64,000 nt of DNA from Vandiemenella viatica (GCA_031002005.1 JARYHS010011408.1:221877473-221941472); one strand, 5' to 3'. Counted from the first letter of the stretch, positions 1 through 12,366 are shown. Numbers and translations: made by a program. Notes: a model not told the origin generated them from the letters alone.

Positions 1-475
1 ACTTTTGGAGATATTAATTAAAGAAAAAGTTGCTTACGTCATAGGCTCTGAGAAGACTATAAAAGATCTTACAGCGAGCTCAGATTGTCTCACTCCGCTA
101 TATATTTTCAAAGAAGTAGCTTCGTAATATTTAGTCTCATTATTTCACCGGAAAGTGATCGCGCAACTCTGCGCTAATTAGCGGAGCGAATTGTTGTACG
201 GTAGCGGTTTTGGCAAATTCCAGCATGCTGTAGAACTCACTAATGTTAGGGGACTTGTGAGTTTTTGTCTTCTCATATGATTGTGCTTAACCTGTAATCT
301 TGAATGAAACTGTTGGTCGATGCTTTATCAACATATCTGGTACTGACAATGTACAAGTGAACTTTTCCAAGAATATAAATATTTTGTTACTCTGAAGCTG
401 TGTCAAGTGAACTTATTTCAATTACCCTTCGTATTTGGGGTTTAAATACGAATGTGTGGCAGCCGATTCATTTAA
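1..475 (+). repeat. Possible LTR fragment at the window edge
   Basis: A TATA-like ACTATAAAAGATCTTAC occurs near 53-70. It is followed by a GC-richer stretch (ACAGCGAGCTCAGATTGTC) and, near 450, TGTGTGGCAGCCGATTC. This layout resembles the U3-R-U5 part of a Gypsy-type LTR. No polypurine tract, primer-binding site or second LTR is visible, so the call is tentative. It could equally be an unrelated repeat. Confidence 0.3.
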
Positions 476-1322
476 TATTATAGGTACTAGAAGACTACAC
501 ATGGTCATGAACTTATTAGTCACAGTAACATCTTGCCTGACAAAAGGGTACCTTACATCCTGCTTTTATCTTCCTAGCTCTTTTATTTAAAAATTCAAAT
601 TCATTACTCTGCTAAAAACATATTTGTAAATTACTTATCTACTCCAATTTTATTCGTATACAGCTCCAACAAACAGTCATATTGAAATTTTCACTGTTTT
701 CATTTATTAACAATTTTAAATTTTGTGCTTTTTCTTTTGCTAGCCGCATGCACATGGCAAAATACTACTTGAAATTGAAATATCTCTTTATAAAAAATTC
801 TTAGCCTATACATGTTACAACTCAAATTGGTCATAATTCTAAGATTTGTTAGTGAACATGGAAGCAAAAAATTGAGTTAACATAAAATTTTCACTTTTAG
901 CTTTTCTGTTTCTTTCCGAAAATGGTTAGAATTCGAGCTGAAAAGTGTTTAATTATTCAGAAAATGGTTATAAAAGTTATTTTGTATATGAATTATATGT
1001 AATAGGCCTCCTACTAAACGATTTAAGTAAGATAATAAATGTATAACAAAATGCAGTATCAAAAGAGGTGGGAGTGAAAGAGGGTATGCTACAAGATAGC
1101 ATGTTGAAACCTGTTCATTAGTCTAATGAATGATTGTATTCGTTGTTTTAATAAATGAATGTGATTGCTCAGGGTTGCAATTGCCATTTTTTTTATTCTT
1201 TTAGAACTTGTTGTCTTCCATTAGGGAGAATTCCAATTAATTTCATGTGCTATTAACTTATTTTACCTCTGGTGTTGGAGGGCTCGGACGAAGTTAAAGT
1301 AAAACAAAACTAAGTATGAACA
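476..1322. other. AT-rich sequence with no recognisable feature
   Basis: I see no coding potential, terminal repeats or simple tandem structure in this stretch. It is ordinary AT-rich noncoding DNA. Confidence 0.5.
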
Positions 1323-1560
1323 TTAACAATCTTGTATAAAATCTTCTAAGGCTTTCCACTGAGGTAGCGAGTCAATGTAGGGTGATGTTTCCAAGCCTGT
1401 CTCCGGCTCCATCTTCCGGTGAAGTGTCGGATTTCTGGAAGCGTCCACGCTTAAAAGGCCTTTGTTTGCCAGGTGACGTAAGTCACGTGCATCGGGGCCA
1501 ATCAGTGCACAGGTGGTGGGGCAGGGAAGGATCTGGTGGGATGGCTGGGTAATGGGGTAG
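1323..1560 (-). CDS. Unrecognised ORF segment, possible terminal exon
   Basis: A minus-strand open frame ends at 1323 with the C-terminal reading SLPQWKALEDFIQDC. Before that come LIGPDARDLRHLANKGLLS and a proline-rich lead-in. The composition is GC-richer than its surroundings and the residues look protein-like. Possible acceptors (CCACCAG or TACCCAG) lie near 1530-1560. I do not recognise the family. It could be the last exon of a host gene, a transposon remnant or chance. It lies next to a foldback repeat, which favours a repeat origin. Confidence 0.22.
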
Positions 1561-1605
1561 GAGGCATGGTAGGGGTACAATCTTGTTATTTGTGTAGAAA
1601 GGATA

Positions 1606-1892
1606 CATAAATGACACCCAACACTTGCCAAAGTTGAAGGGAGGAGGGCAGCAGCTACATGAAATAATACACAAACACAATATTTAAGAGTTAACCATTT
1701 ATCAAGTTGAAAGAAACAATTGGTCTGACTGTGTTAAATGCAAGGCTTGCACAAGCTCATCCACTTGTTTCTATCAACTTGATAAAGGGTTAACACCAAA
1801 ATATTGTGATTTTTTTTTTTTTGCATTTTCGTAGTGATTTGTGTTGCTGGTGCCCTCCTTCCTCCAATTTTGGTGAGTGTTGGGTGTAATTT
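1606..1892. repeat. Imperfect foldback (inverted repeat, arms about 115-145 bp)
   Basis: The segment from 1608 (ACACCCAACACTTGCC ... AACCATTTATCAAGTTGA) returns in reverse complement between about 1747 and 1890 (ATCAACTTGATAAAGGG ... GAGTGTTGGGTGTAA). The loop is about 20-25 bp. The right arm has an extra T-run. I judge the arms roughly three-quarters identical by eye. A related single arm occurs near 42800-42860, so this is a dispersed family, probably a foldback or MITE-like element. Confidence 0.6.
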
Positions 1893-2250
1893 ATCCATCC
1901 TTTCCACATTAATATCACCTCGCAGCAGTTCTTTCATTCCACTGTTACTGATAATTTATTATTTTACTATCTAAATCATCATCCATCTAATAGTGACAAT
2001 GTGGCGGGTCTGGATATGTACACTTATTTCCATTTGCTATATGTCTCTCCTTTGACATGAGTAATGCAAAATATTGTTCATGCTTTCATGTTTATTTTGC
2101 CCTCCTGGCTTCATCTGTAGTAAGTGATTGATCATTTTTCCATATCTAGTTAGGCGTGTTATCCTCTTAAAAGGAATAATTTACGTAACTGCCATCAGTA
2201 TTAAATAAGAACTAAGAACTACTTCTTCAAACTTTGTAATATTGTTTCAT
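1893..2250. other. No recognisable feature
   Basis: AT-rich noncoding sequence between the foldback and the first SINE; I see nothing to annotate. Confidence 0.5.
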
Positions 2251-2260
2251 CCGATATACC

Positions 2261-2499
2261 TTTTTTTTTAACTGCTTAACATTTCTTAACAGCGAGGTCT
2301 TTAGAGACGGGAAAGAATGAGGGGCAAGGAATGGGAAGGAATTTGTCCATGGCCTTTTGAAGGAAGCATCCCGGCATTTGCCTGGAGTGATTTGGGAAAC
2401 CATGGAAAACCCAAATCTGGATTCCCGGATGGGGATTCGAACAGCTGTTCTCCTGAATGCGAGGCCAGAACGCTAGCCGTTACACCACCACGCTTGGTC
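2261..2499 (-). mobile_element. tRNA-derived SINE, minus strand
   Basis: Read on the minus strand, it begins with a tRNA-like head. The A-box region (TGGTGTAACGGCTAGCG) lies at about 2474-2491 and the B box (GTTCGAATCCC) near 2433-2445. A shared body follows (GATTTGGGTTTTCCATGG, AAATCACTCCAGGCAAATGC, GGGATGCTTCCTT), then a tail ending in T/A-rich sequence. It is flanked by CCGATATACC (2251-2260) and CCGATATTCC (2500-2509), a nine-of-ten match that fits a target-site duplication. The same family recurs at 48.7, 52.9, 54.9, 56.2, 58.3 and 63.3 kb. Confidence 0.85.
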
Positions 2500-2539
2500 C
2501 CGATATTCCAATCCAAGAGAACCAAGAGAACTAAAGTGA

Positions 2540-2655
2540 ATTATTTTTTAATTAACTTATTAATTACTCAGGTGCAGGAAAAGGGGAAGATGGGTGTTAG
2601 GGAAAATGCCACTGGAGCGTGTGCTCCATTGCAATTAAATTAAATTAAATCCCAG
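2540..2655 (+). mobile_element. LINE 3'-tail fragment
   Basis: The sequence AGGGAAAATGCCACTGGAG ... GTGCTCCATTGCAATTAAAT with AATTA repeats matches the 3' end of the LINE family seen (reverse complemented) at 9.17-9.25 kb and 17.0-17.3 kb, and in sense at 52.2 kb. Only the tail is present, a heavily 5'-truncated copy. Confidence 0.55.
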
Positions 2656-2739
2656 GAATGTGATAATGTAGCAGAAATGATGAAATAACAGCAGATTTAA
2701 TTTTTTTTAAAATAGGCTAAGCTGTATTAGTAGAAATAA

Positions 2740-3290
2740 GTGCATTTTGTATGTAGGAAGTAAAATTAAGACTGATGGCCAAAGCAAGAATAATGTTAGA
2801 AGCAAATATTGCTAGTGAAAACATCTTTTTGAAAAATAGAAATATTCTGGTTTCAAATATTGATCTAAAGCTGAGGTACAACTTTTTAATGCTGTATGTG
2901 TGGAGCACAGCAGTTTATAATACTGAAGTGTGAACATTAGAAATAATAGAAAGTAACATTGAATCATTTGAAATGTTGTTCAAGGGAAGAATGTTGAAAA
3001 TTAAGTGACTAAATGAAGCATGTTATGAACATATTTTGCAAGTGATAGGTAAGGAAATATGTTTGTAGAAGAGCCTCACAGAATGAAAGGACAGGATGTT
3101 GGTTTGCTTTTTAATATGTGATAGACTGGTTAATTTGTTAGTGAATCTGAGGCTGTTGGAGAGAAATTAAATTTGTATTCAGATTTCAAAGGTGAGCACA
3201 GAACAGTCATTATTGGTATGGACTGACTGGAAAGGAAATAACGTGACAGGCAAAAATTTGCAAATACCTTAGTGGTGGAAGAAAACCAGT
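2740..3290 (+). pseudogene. Decayed LINE fragment (C-terminal RT region)
   Basis: Broken translation on the plus strand gives LMAKARIMLEANIASENIFL, KNRNILVSNIDLKLRYNF, LMLYVWSTAVYNTEV and FEMLFKGRMLKIK, with several stops. This parallels the C-terminal RT region of the LINE at 59.8-60.1 kb (KKRNFLVSNIDLGIRKNF, FVWSTALYGSETWTL, FEMWCYRRMLKIKW). It is a truncated, dead copy of the same broad family. No RT catalytic motif is present. Confidence 0.65.
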
Positions 3291-4890
3291 AAACGTAGTT
3301 CTATAGTGTTTAATTTTAAATAGCTATTATCTGTAAATATTGTGTGACAATGTCTCAAATTCATGTTTATGTGGCTAATATCTGCTGGTGCTTTGTTGTG
3401 TTGTGCTGTAATTATAATTCTGGAAGGCTTCTTTGTGTTGCTGTGCATTATACATATTTTTCATATTTCCTATGTCTATCAACTAGTTTCAGTACTTTTT
3501 TCTCATATGGCATCTGCAGAATTTTGTGATGGATTTTTAATTTTTGTCCCTTCTACATAAACCTGTTTATTGCCATTTCCATTTTTCCAACTATTTATAT
3601 TAGTATTGGAAATATTTGGCACAGATACCACATTTTGTGAGTGCTATGATGTTTCCAATTGCACTTCCTGTGTGGAGTTTAGTTCTCTGGAGGAGAAATT
3701 ATGGTATTTATTCCTAATTGCTGCTGATAAAGTTTGCTAATAAAAATTGTTGCAGATGCATTTTGTAATGTGTTGTTTCCATCAACAATAAAATTATATG
3801 GCCTGCTGCAAAGAGAGATTCAAAGCAGATTAGAGAACACTCATAGGAAAAATAACTATGAAAAGATTACGGACAACATCCTTAACCCAGAGCCAGATTA
3901 AGACATCATGGGGTCTGTGACAATACTCTTAGTTTGGTTTAGTTATTAAAGTTTAGGATAGAAAATAAAACAGCACATTTACAAAACTACTTTTCCATGA
4001 TTTAATTTTTACTTGACTCTAGCCAAATCAATATTTCTAAGTAAATCATACTCTGTATACAATAAAGCCAGATCATATGAATGCAAAAGTGTGAGGCCCC
4101 TACAAGGTGCGGGCCTGTAACATTTGCTAACTCCTGCTACGTTGCTTATCTAGTACTGTCACTGCACATTCTACATTGCAACTTACAGGACACAGAACAA
4201 GATAAATTTTTAGGATCTGAAGCTCTGATATATGGAAGTGGTCAAAAAACAAGTTACATACATTCACCTGACATCATATACTAACATGAGATATGACAAT
4301 ATTCCCCACAAAAAAAAAAATTCTGACTGGTTGCAAACTATTCCCATTAAACGGTGCATGAAAGAAAAGAGATGTGCATAAGAGACTATTGGTATAATCT
4401 AACAACAAAATACCAAAATGGATAAAGTATAAATTCCAATTTACTTTATCATCCTAAAGCCTTAGTGAACATGGCGAAGGTCGAATTACTGAACTTCTTT
4501 CGGTGTTAGAGGAGAAACGGGGAGTAGGAACAAAAATTCCCAATATTTTACAGCATTTCGTGAGGCAGATAGTGTTCTTGCGGGAACAGCTTAGGGAAAC
4601 AAATTAACAGTATTTTAATCTGTTGCTCAGCCTTATTGGTCATCCAGGCATATCTCTGGCACTACAGTGTCAGTTGGTAGGCTGCATCATGCAGTAAACG
4701 ATTTACAGTTAGCATAATATCGGCGTATCATCTGTATGTTTCAGTTTTGCTGAAACATGTTTCTAGCATTAATTGTAGGTAAGCAGTAACATGATTTTTT
4801 ATGTATTATTGTTATTCATTATTGTTTTTTTATCTTTTTGTTTTTCTTGCTTTCGTTGGCACTGACTCAAAAAATAACTAATTAATGTAA
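3291..4890. other. Noncoding AT-rich stretch, no recognisable element
   Basis: I see no convincing coding exon, terminal repeat or SINE body. The short open frames here (around 3344-3560 and 4081-4284) have hydrophobic or low-complexity translations typical of chance. Confidence 0.45.
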
Positions 4891-4898
4891 AAATTTCA

Positions 4899-6312
4899 AT
4901 GACAGTAATTTTTAACAAATGTATGAGCTCATATCAAATTCCAGAGGTGTGGCGGAAGACGAGAGTCATTGCACTGCTGAAACCTGGAAAAGAAGGAAAC
5001 AATCCTAAAGATTTTAGACCTATAGCGCTCTTGTGTCATCTCTACAAAATATTTGAACGATTAATTCTGAATCGTATCCAGCCTTTGGTTGATCCAAAAC
5101 TTATTCCACAACATGCTGGCTTTCGTCCTGGCAACAGTTGTACTGGGCAACTGCTGAACCTAACACAGTTTATAGAGGATGGATTTGAGACCCGTAAAGC
5201 CACGGGCGTGGTCTTTGTGGACCTGTCAGCAGCATACGATACTGTTAACCACCAACTATTACTTGACAAGGTCTGCAGTCTGACAAAGGTCACCGGATTA
5301 ACCAAGCTCATCGCTACTCTTCTTCAGAATCGTAGGTTTTTCGTTGACTTTCAAGGACAGCGCTGTCGATGGAGGGTACAAAAGAATGGTCTACCTCAAG
5401 GTAGTGTACTGGCCCCAATACTTTTCAACATTTATACAAACGATCAGCCATTATATCCAGCTACCAGGAGCTTCGTGTACACTGATGACCTAGCTCTAGC
5501 CTCACAGAGCACAAAACTTGAAGTTGTAGAAAGAAATTTGTCTGCTGCTCTTGAAGGCCTATCAAGCTATTATAGGGAAAATCACTTAAGACCTAACCCT
5601 TCAAAAACTGAAGTATGTGCCTTTCACCTAAAAAATAGGAAAGCTCAGCGTAAGTTAAAGGTAATGTGGTCAGGTATCGAACTGCAAACATGTAACACCC
5701 CAAAATATCTGGGAGTGACACTCAACAGAACCCTCACATATAAGAAGCACTGCATGAATTGCAAAATGAAGATCTCTACAAGAAACAACTTACTGCGCAA
5801 ATTAGTTGAATCACAGTGGGGCAGTCAACCACAAACTATACATACATCGGCAATGGCCCTTTGTTACTCTGTTGCAGAATATGCATGCCCAGTTTGGTAC
5901 TCATCATCTCATACCAAACAGGTGGATGTAGCCCTCAATGGGGTTCCCAACATCTCGGGACCACTGACAGTTGCAGAGCGCTTGCCACCTGGCCATGAAG
6001 AAGACTGGAACGTCTGGCGGTCCTTAAATCGATTGCGAACAGGAGTGGGCAGGTCCAAGGAAAACCTAATGAGATGGGGTTATACTGATACTACCAGTAT
6101 TAAGTGCGAATGTGGTGAAGACCAAACTATGAATCATATGCTCGAGTGCCCTATGTGCCCCTCATCCTGCAACAACGAAGACCTGATTCAAGCAACACAC
6201 AACGCGATTGAGGTTGCAAAGTACTGGGCTAAGTGTGTTTAAATTTGTTGATTTTCACAGTGTATTTAACTGTGTATTTTGATGTTTTTGATACGAGAAT
6301 AATAATAATAAA
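4899..6312 (+). mobile_element. Jockey-like LINE, 5'-truncated, RT open for 447 codons
   Basis: One uninterrupted frame (4899-6242) carries reverse transcriptase blocks in order: VIALLKPGKEGNNPKDFRPI, HAGFRPGNSC, VVFVDLSAAYDTVNH, GLPQGSVLAPILFNIY and the catalytic block FVYTDDLALA (YTDD instead of the common YADD). Then come a thumb/connector (TPKYLGVTLNRTLTYKKHC) and a C-terminal cysteine-histidine segment (CECGEDQTMNHMLECPMC). Near 5935 the sequence passes abruptly from VDVALN to GVPNISGPL, which suggests an internal deletion after the thumb. The endonuclease half is absent. The 3' end is a short (AAT)n run at about 6297-6311. The long open frame suggests a fairly young insertion. Confidence 0.85.
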
Positions 6313-6939
6313 ATGACAGTAATGTAAAATATTGTCCATTTAGATTTACTTTCTCCTAAGCAAGGTATAAAGTTATTTTAAAATTTTTAGTGCTTTAGGC
6401 GGTTTTTATGTTTTTCTAAACAATTATTTTATTTTTAAATTTTTAGAGGTATTATAGTTTGTTTTGTATTTTAAATATGCCTCAGCAGTTCCCATTTTGT
6501 GAATTTTCTGGTAGCTCAGGGATTAAAGTGCTTGCTTTCAAAGAAGAATTCTGTCTTTATATACCACAGCAACTTCCAGAACAGGGTGAATTGGGTGTTG
6601 TGTTAAGGAATGTCAGTATACATTTTGGTTCAGACTATGTTTTGATCGTATCATAACATCTGTTAAAGCTGCTGGTCGATAGCCGAAACATATAACGTCT
6701 GGGCATTAATACATACCACATACAGAAATCTGTCTCTGGAATATATCTGTTTGCTCTGGCATCACACAGAAAATATAGATTTTTAATTGGTTTTGACAAC
6801 ATGAAAGCTTGGGATCCAAGTTGAAATCTGAAGTACATGTTGAGACATTATGACACATTTATTTTATAAATATTATGCCATGACTTAAAAATAGCTTAAT
6901 TGATTTTGACGGGATTTAAAACTGTGGATTTTTGTAAAG
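6313..6939. other. No recognisable feature
   Basis: AT-rich noncoding DNA between the LINE and the tandem array. A 65-codon open frame at 6459 has no recognisable domain. Confidence 0.45.
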
Positions 6940-8840
6940 AATATTGGAAATTAAAATGGGTGAGGTGAAGGGGAAGAGGGATTGGGCTTTTGTGTACCAA
7001 ATGTAGACTGCCTTTTCTGATTCATTTAAAGTATACGTGTGCAAATTTCTATTGATATCAGATAAAACTGTAGGTATGTATAAAAAACAATTAAGGGGTG
7101 TGGCGATGAAGAGTAGTTTGGTTTTTGTAAAACTAGTGTGGGCAGTATTTTTCTCTTTGTTTTAAAGTGTACGCATGCTAAGCTCCACTGAATCGTATTA
7201 AAATGTGGGTTTTGTACAAATATTAAGGGAAGGGGAGTTAGGGTAGTTTTTTTATTTTTTGGTCAGAAATCTTCTCCATAAAAAAATACATATTATGTGC
7301 CAACTTTCATAAAGATCGGTCAAATTGTGTCGACTGTAGCTTTCTAAAAAGAAATTGACAAAAATCAGGAGGGTGGAAACGGGGAGAGGGGTTCAGTTTT
7401 TGCAAACCAAGAGTTGACATTATTTTTCTCTCTGTTTTATAGTAAAAATTTGCTATGCTCTGTCTAAACCGGATAAAAACTGTGGTTATGTATAAAAATT
7501 AAATGGTTTAATGGGGAGAGGGGGTGGTTTTTAGATCTTTTGGTCAGACATCTTCTTCGAGAAAAAAATACACATAAGCACCAACTTTCATCGTAATCGG
7601 TCAAATGATCGCGATTTAGCTTTTTATAAAGAACATTGACAAACAAAAGTTAATGGGGTTGAAGGAGGGAAAGGGTTTGAGCTTTGGCAGACCAAATGTT
7701 GATAGGATTTTTTTCTTTGTTTTAAAGTATACATGGGCAAATTCAATAAAAATCAGATAACAAATGTAGATTTCTATAAAATTAAGGGGTGTAACGGGAG
7801 ACATTGGGTGTTTTTTTTATTTATTTATTTAATTTTTGTCAGAAACCTTCTCCATAAAAAATTACATGTATATGCCAACTTTAATGGAGACTAGTTAAAT
7901 CATTTTGACTGTAGCTTTGCATTAAGAACATTGGTAAAAATTTAGGGGGTGGATAGGGGGAGAGGGCTTCAGTTTTTTCAAACCAAAAGTTAACAGTATT
8001 TTTCTCTTTATTTTTGACTATACATGACCAAAGTTTCATTGAAATCGGATAAAAAATGTAGGTTTGTATAAAAATTATGGTGTGTTAATGGGAGAGGGGT
8101 GGTTTTTTATTTATTGGTCAGATTCTCTATAAAAAATTACATGTATATGCCAACTTTGATGATAATCAGTCAAACAGTGTTGAGTGTAGCTTTTTATTAA
8201 GAACATTGACAATAATTAAAGGGGTGGGATGAGGGAGGGGGTTGAGCTTTGTCAGACCAAATGTTGACAGGATTTTTCTCTTTGTTTTAAAGTATACATG
8301 TGCAAAGTTCAATAAAAATCAGATAAGAAATGTAGGTTTCTATAAAATTAAGGGGCGTAAAGGGGAGAGGGGTGGTTTTTTATTTTTATTTTTTGGTCAG
8401 ATACCTTCTCCATGAAAAACTACATGTAATTGTCAACTTTAATGGAGACCAGTTAAATGGTGTCGACTGTAGCTTTGAATAAAGAAAACTGGTAAAAATT
8501 AAGGGGGTAGATAGGGGGAGAGGGGTTCAGTTTTTTTAAACCAAAAGTTGACAGTATTTTTCTCTTTATTTTTGGCTATATATGTCCAAAGTTTCATCGA
8601 GATCGAATAAAAAATGTGGATTTGTATAAAAATTAAGGGGTGGAAGGGAGTAGAAGGGGTGGTTTCTCAATGAAATTCATATGGGACCTCTTGGGAGGTA
8701 TACCCTATCCACTAAAAAAATTTCATTTAAATTGGTTCAAAATTGGCAAAGATATCGCTAAACATACATAACGAAAAAAAAAAAAAATTACAGATGAATT
8801 GATAACCTCGTTCTTTTTTGAAGTCGGTTAATAAGTGATG
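6940..8840 (+). repeat. Tandem array of about 280-bp units with a dimeric period
   Basis: The landmark TTTTTCTCTTTGTTTTAAAG or close variants recurs near 7148, 7421, 7710, 8000, 8271 and 8557, a spacing of about 272-290 bp. Other shared blocks recur in register: GGTCAGAAACCTTCTCCATA, TATGCCAACTTT, TGACTGTAGCTTT, and a purine-rich AAATTAAGGGG ... GGGAGAGGGG. Copies at 7710 and 8271 (AAAGTATACATG) resemble each other more than their neighbours, as do 8000 and 8557 (TTTTTGACTATACATG, TTTTTGGCTATATATG), which implies a dimer of about 560 bp. The array ends near 8770-8830 in an A-run and TTGAAGTCGGTTAATAA, which looks like a repeat 3' end. Confidence 0.8.
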
Positions 8841-9165
8841 GTTTAAAGACATATGCGATGTGACAGAAAAAAAGGAACACCACTGAAAGTGATACAAACT
8901 GCAGCTCAAGAAATTAATTGGTACAATCATGTCAAACTGAATAACACTTTATCCTGAAGCTTGTGAGGAAACTATGGATGAAGAAGGAGAGAAAAATGGT
9001 AGCTAAAAGTGGAGTAAAAGGCCAACACAAAAACCAATGGGAAAAAAGTGGTTAAGGTTCCTGCTCTCAAAATTAAGGATCCCGTGTTCAAATCATCATG
9101 GGGCTAGGAATTTTTAAGAGCTGTACATCTTCATATGAGATATGTCAATTTATTCAGATTCCATG
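8841..9165. other. Noncoding, with a weak tRNA-like segment near 9045-9105
   Basis: The sequence GTGGTTAAGGTTCCTGCTCTC ends in a B-box-like GTGTTCAAATCATC. It resembles a degenerate SINE head, but no body follows. I see nothing else here. Confidence 0.3.
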
Positions 9166-9169
9166 TTAA

Positions 9170-11015
9170 ACTATTATTATTAATAATAATTTAATTGTGA
9201 TGGAGTTAACACTCCACTGGCAAGTCTCCTAGTCATCTAATTATCCCTCTTTATATACATATTTTTTAATTTTCTTTTATAGTTGGACTGTTAAATTCCT
9301 CCCCCATTTACTTATCCAATTTACAAATTTTAATTTCTTAAGCGTTTTTGGTAAATTATTCATCACCAAACTTGGTAATTTGTTCCAATCCCTGACACCG
9401 TTATCAACAAAAGAAAATTTTCTCACTTACTTATGCATGAAATCGGGCACAAGCTTGTTATCATACTCACCTTTCCCCTTCCATGCACTATTCCCAATTC
9501 TTTGACCTACATCCCTCCAAGCCCCACACCAACATATGTCCTGTACTTTCCCAGCACTCTCTTCACCCTCCTCCTGTCCTCCAATAAGACCCAATTCAGC
9601 TCCTTTATCATATCTTGCGATAATTTCCACAAACAAATCTAGCTGCTCTTCTTTGCACACCTTCCAACTCCTGTATTAGATAGCCAAAATGTGGGTCCCA
9701 AACTACATCACCATATTCAACCAATAGTCTGACCAAAGTTTTGTAACCAAACTGCCTAACTTCTCTGTTACATCCTCTAATTACCCTCTCCAGTAAATAA
9801 AGGATTTTGTAAGCTTTTCCTACCACCACCCAATGTGCTCTGCCCAATTGAGTTTGTTATAAAACATTATGCCAAGAATTTACACTTCAAGTTTTCAACA
9901 AGCAATTCTTTTCCCACCCTATAATCATAATTAACCTTTAGTTTTTTATCTGTGTACCTTATAAGCTGACTCTTCTTGGCATTTATCTTCATTCCGTGCT
10001 GACCTACCCATTTAGATATTCTATCCAGGTTCCCTGCAGCTGTTCCTATTTTATTCCATTATATCTTCTGCAAAATACCTGGATTCTAATCATAACCCAT
10101 CAACACAGTCATTCATTAGAATAATGAACAGAAATGTTTCCAATGCACTACCCTGTGGCACTCCCATTTTTACTTCCACCTCGTTTGATAATGTATTTCC
10201 TACTCTAACATTTTGCTTTCTAGCTTTTAAGAAATCCTCTATCCAGCAAGTAACTTTTCCATCCAATCCAATGCGTTTCAATTTATTTAAAACCATTTTA
10301 TGGCTCACTCAGTCAAATGCCTTAGAAAGATCTAATACAACACTATCAACATGACCTCCCTTGTCCAATTCATCTGAAATATCTGGCATATAGCCCACCA
10401 TCTGAGAGTCACATGAATATCCTTGCCTAAAGTCATGTTGTCAATCTGAAAAACAATTTCTTTCCTCACAGACATTTCTGATATAGTTGTGTATTCATTT
10501 TCCCTATCACTGATTTCAAATTAATTCACCTGTCATTTTCAACCTTATTTGTAACACTGCTTTATGAACCAGTACTACTATCGCTCTTTTCCAATCCTCT
10601 GGTAAGCAGCAAGACTCCAAACTCATTTTAAATAAAATTTCAAGGTAAGGTACAATATCGTATCCCATAATCTTTAATAAATCCGTAGAAATATTATCTA
10701 CACCAGCCCCTTTATTTTTTTCTAGCTTTCTGAGTTACTTCATAATTTCCTGATAATTTATTTCAAATTTTGTAGTTTCCACATTTATACTTTTAGGAAG
10801 ACTATCCTCTGATTCATTCCCTCCCATCACAGGACAATTGTCCCCAGTGGTCTCACTAAACCAGTCACTCAATATCTTTGTAATTTTAAAATTCTCGGTG
10901 ACTTCGACTCTGTTCTTATCTACAATAGTCTGAATACCTAGCTTTCCCCTTAGTTTTCTAATATAGCCATAGAAATTTCTAGATGCATCATTCAGTGGTC
11001 CTCCTGCACCAATAA
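9170..11015 (-). pseudogene. LINE, 3' half (RT and C-terminal part), split by a Helitron
   Basis: Minus-strand fragments in order (high to low coordinates): GGPLNDASRNFYGYIRKLRG (connector between endonuclease and RT), then LNKLKRIGLDGKVTCWIEDF with KMGVPQGSALETFLFIILMN (RT), then the C-terminal part with LVEYGDVVWDPHFGYLIQEL and VQRRAARFVC. The 3' end is an AATTAAATTATTATTAAT run near 9172-9205. Frameshifts and stops break the frame. The 5' half resumes at 15058 beyond a 4.0-kb Helitron. Removing the Helitron restores the frame across the junction. Related copies lie at 41.57-42.27, 51.1-52.27 and 52.3-52.87 kb. Confidence 0.85.
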
Positions 11016-11765
11016 TCAATATATATTATAGAAGTAAGTGTGCAATGTGAGTGCCGCTAAAACTAAAAAATGAGTCCCCATACAATCTAGGGAGTTATAT
11101 GGTGTGGTACCCTCTTTCCTTTATCCATGAAGAAGGTTTCCATTTTTACCTAAAGGGTGTGATTTTGAAGACAGAAGGGCTGGAAGTTTCACCCTCTAGA
11201 ATAGCGAGAAACAATCGAAGAGCGCGAAGCAAGTTTACGTTGCCAACGATCGAAAGTAAAAGAACAGCGAAAAAATGAAGCAGTCAAAGAACGTGAGGCA
11301 CAGTTACAGGAATGCAAGCCACCAATGAAAATAAACAGTGAAGGAGGTTACCGTTTTTACCTGAAGGGCGTGATGTTCAAGATATAAGGGTTGAACAGTG
11401 AAGTGTGAGTAGTCAAAATGGTACAATTACTGAATATAAATCGAAAATAAAGTATGTAAAATGTACTTAATGTATTTGTTAGTAAAAATTTGATTTGATT
11501 TATATTTTATACAATGCCCAAACTTGAAAGATGAGGAGATCTTGCCAGTTCTGAAGCGAAACGGCGAAAACAAAAAGAACAGTGAAAAAACAAAACAGTG
11601 GAAGAGCGCGAGGTACGTTTACGTTCCCAATGAACAAAAATGAACACCGTGAGAGAAACTGAAGAACAACGAAATGAATGAATTAAAGAATCAAGAGTTG
11701 AGATACAGTCTTATATTAAAAGACTGCGAACGCCAGCCACCCATGAAAATATCACCCTACCAGAA

Positions 11766-12366
11766 GTGCGGAAGAGGAAAAGTAAACAGTACAACCTAAC
11801 AAATGAAGCATTCCACTATGATCCAACAAAGGAATATAACAAACACAAACACATCGTAATTGGAAAAATGGATAACATCTGCCATTTCTGCAACACAAAA
11901 AAGTTCAGTGGAGAAACACCAGGATTATGTTGTATACATGGAAAAATTCGATTACCACCACTGGAAGCACCTACGCAGGAATTTCTACATTATATAACTG
12001 GGGAAACTACAGAATTGAAACACTTTCTTCAAAATGTAAAATCATACAATACCTGCTTCCAAATGACTTCTTTCGATGTCACTTCGATCAACACTAACAT
12101 CCAAGGATAAATCTATCACAAAAAGGGATCATTACTACCACTACCCAATGAAGACCATAAATTTCTGCAATTATATTTCATCGGAAATGAAGAAAGAGAA
12201 ACTGATCAATGATGCACAAATATCAGTGGATTGAGGCGAGAAATAATCCAAGATGTACACAGGATCTTACACGAATACAATCAACTGATTCGCATATTCA
12301 AAACAGCACTAGACCGAATGATTATTGATGACTATAAAGTTATAATTCGAGCCGAGAAAAGAACAC
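11766..12366 (+). pseudogene. Helitron Rep-helicase, N-terminal region (broken)
   Basis: Open segments read AFHYDPTKEYNKHKHIVIGK, CHFCNTKKFSGETPGLCC (a zinc-finger-like motif) and IRLPPLEAPTQEFLHYITG. After a break come IIQDVHRILHEYNQLIRIFK and MIIDDYKVIIRAEKRTPGEH. These match the N-terminal Helitron-like domain, which precedes the Rep nuclease in the roughly 1,400-residue family protein. There is a stop near 12108 and a frame change before 12231. The reading stops making sense at the foldback starting at 12367. Confidence 0.8.

Noticed and set aside
1734..1937. Short protein with MKELLRGDINVERMDKLH
   Set aside because: It lies within the right arm of the foldback repeat and has no independent support.
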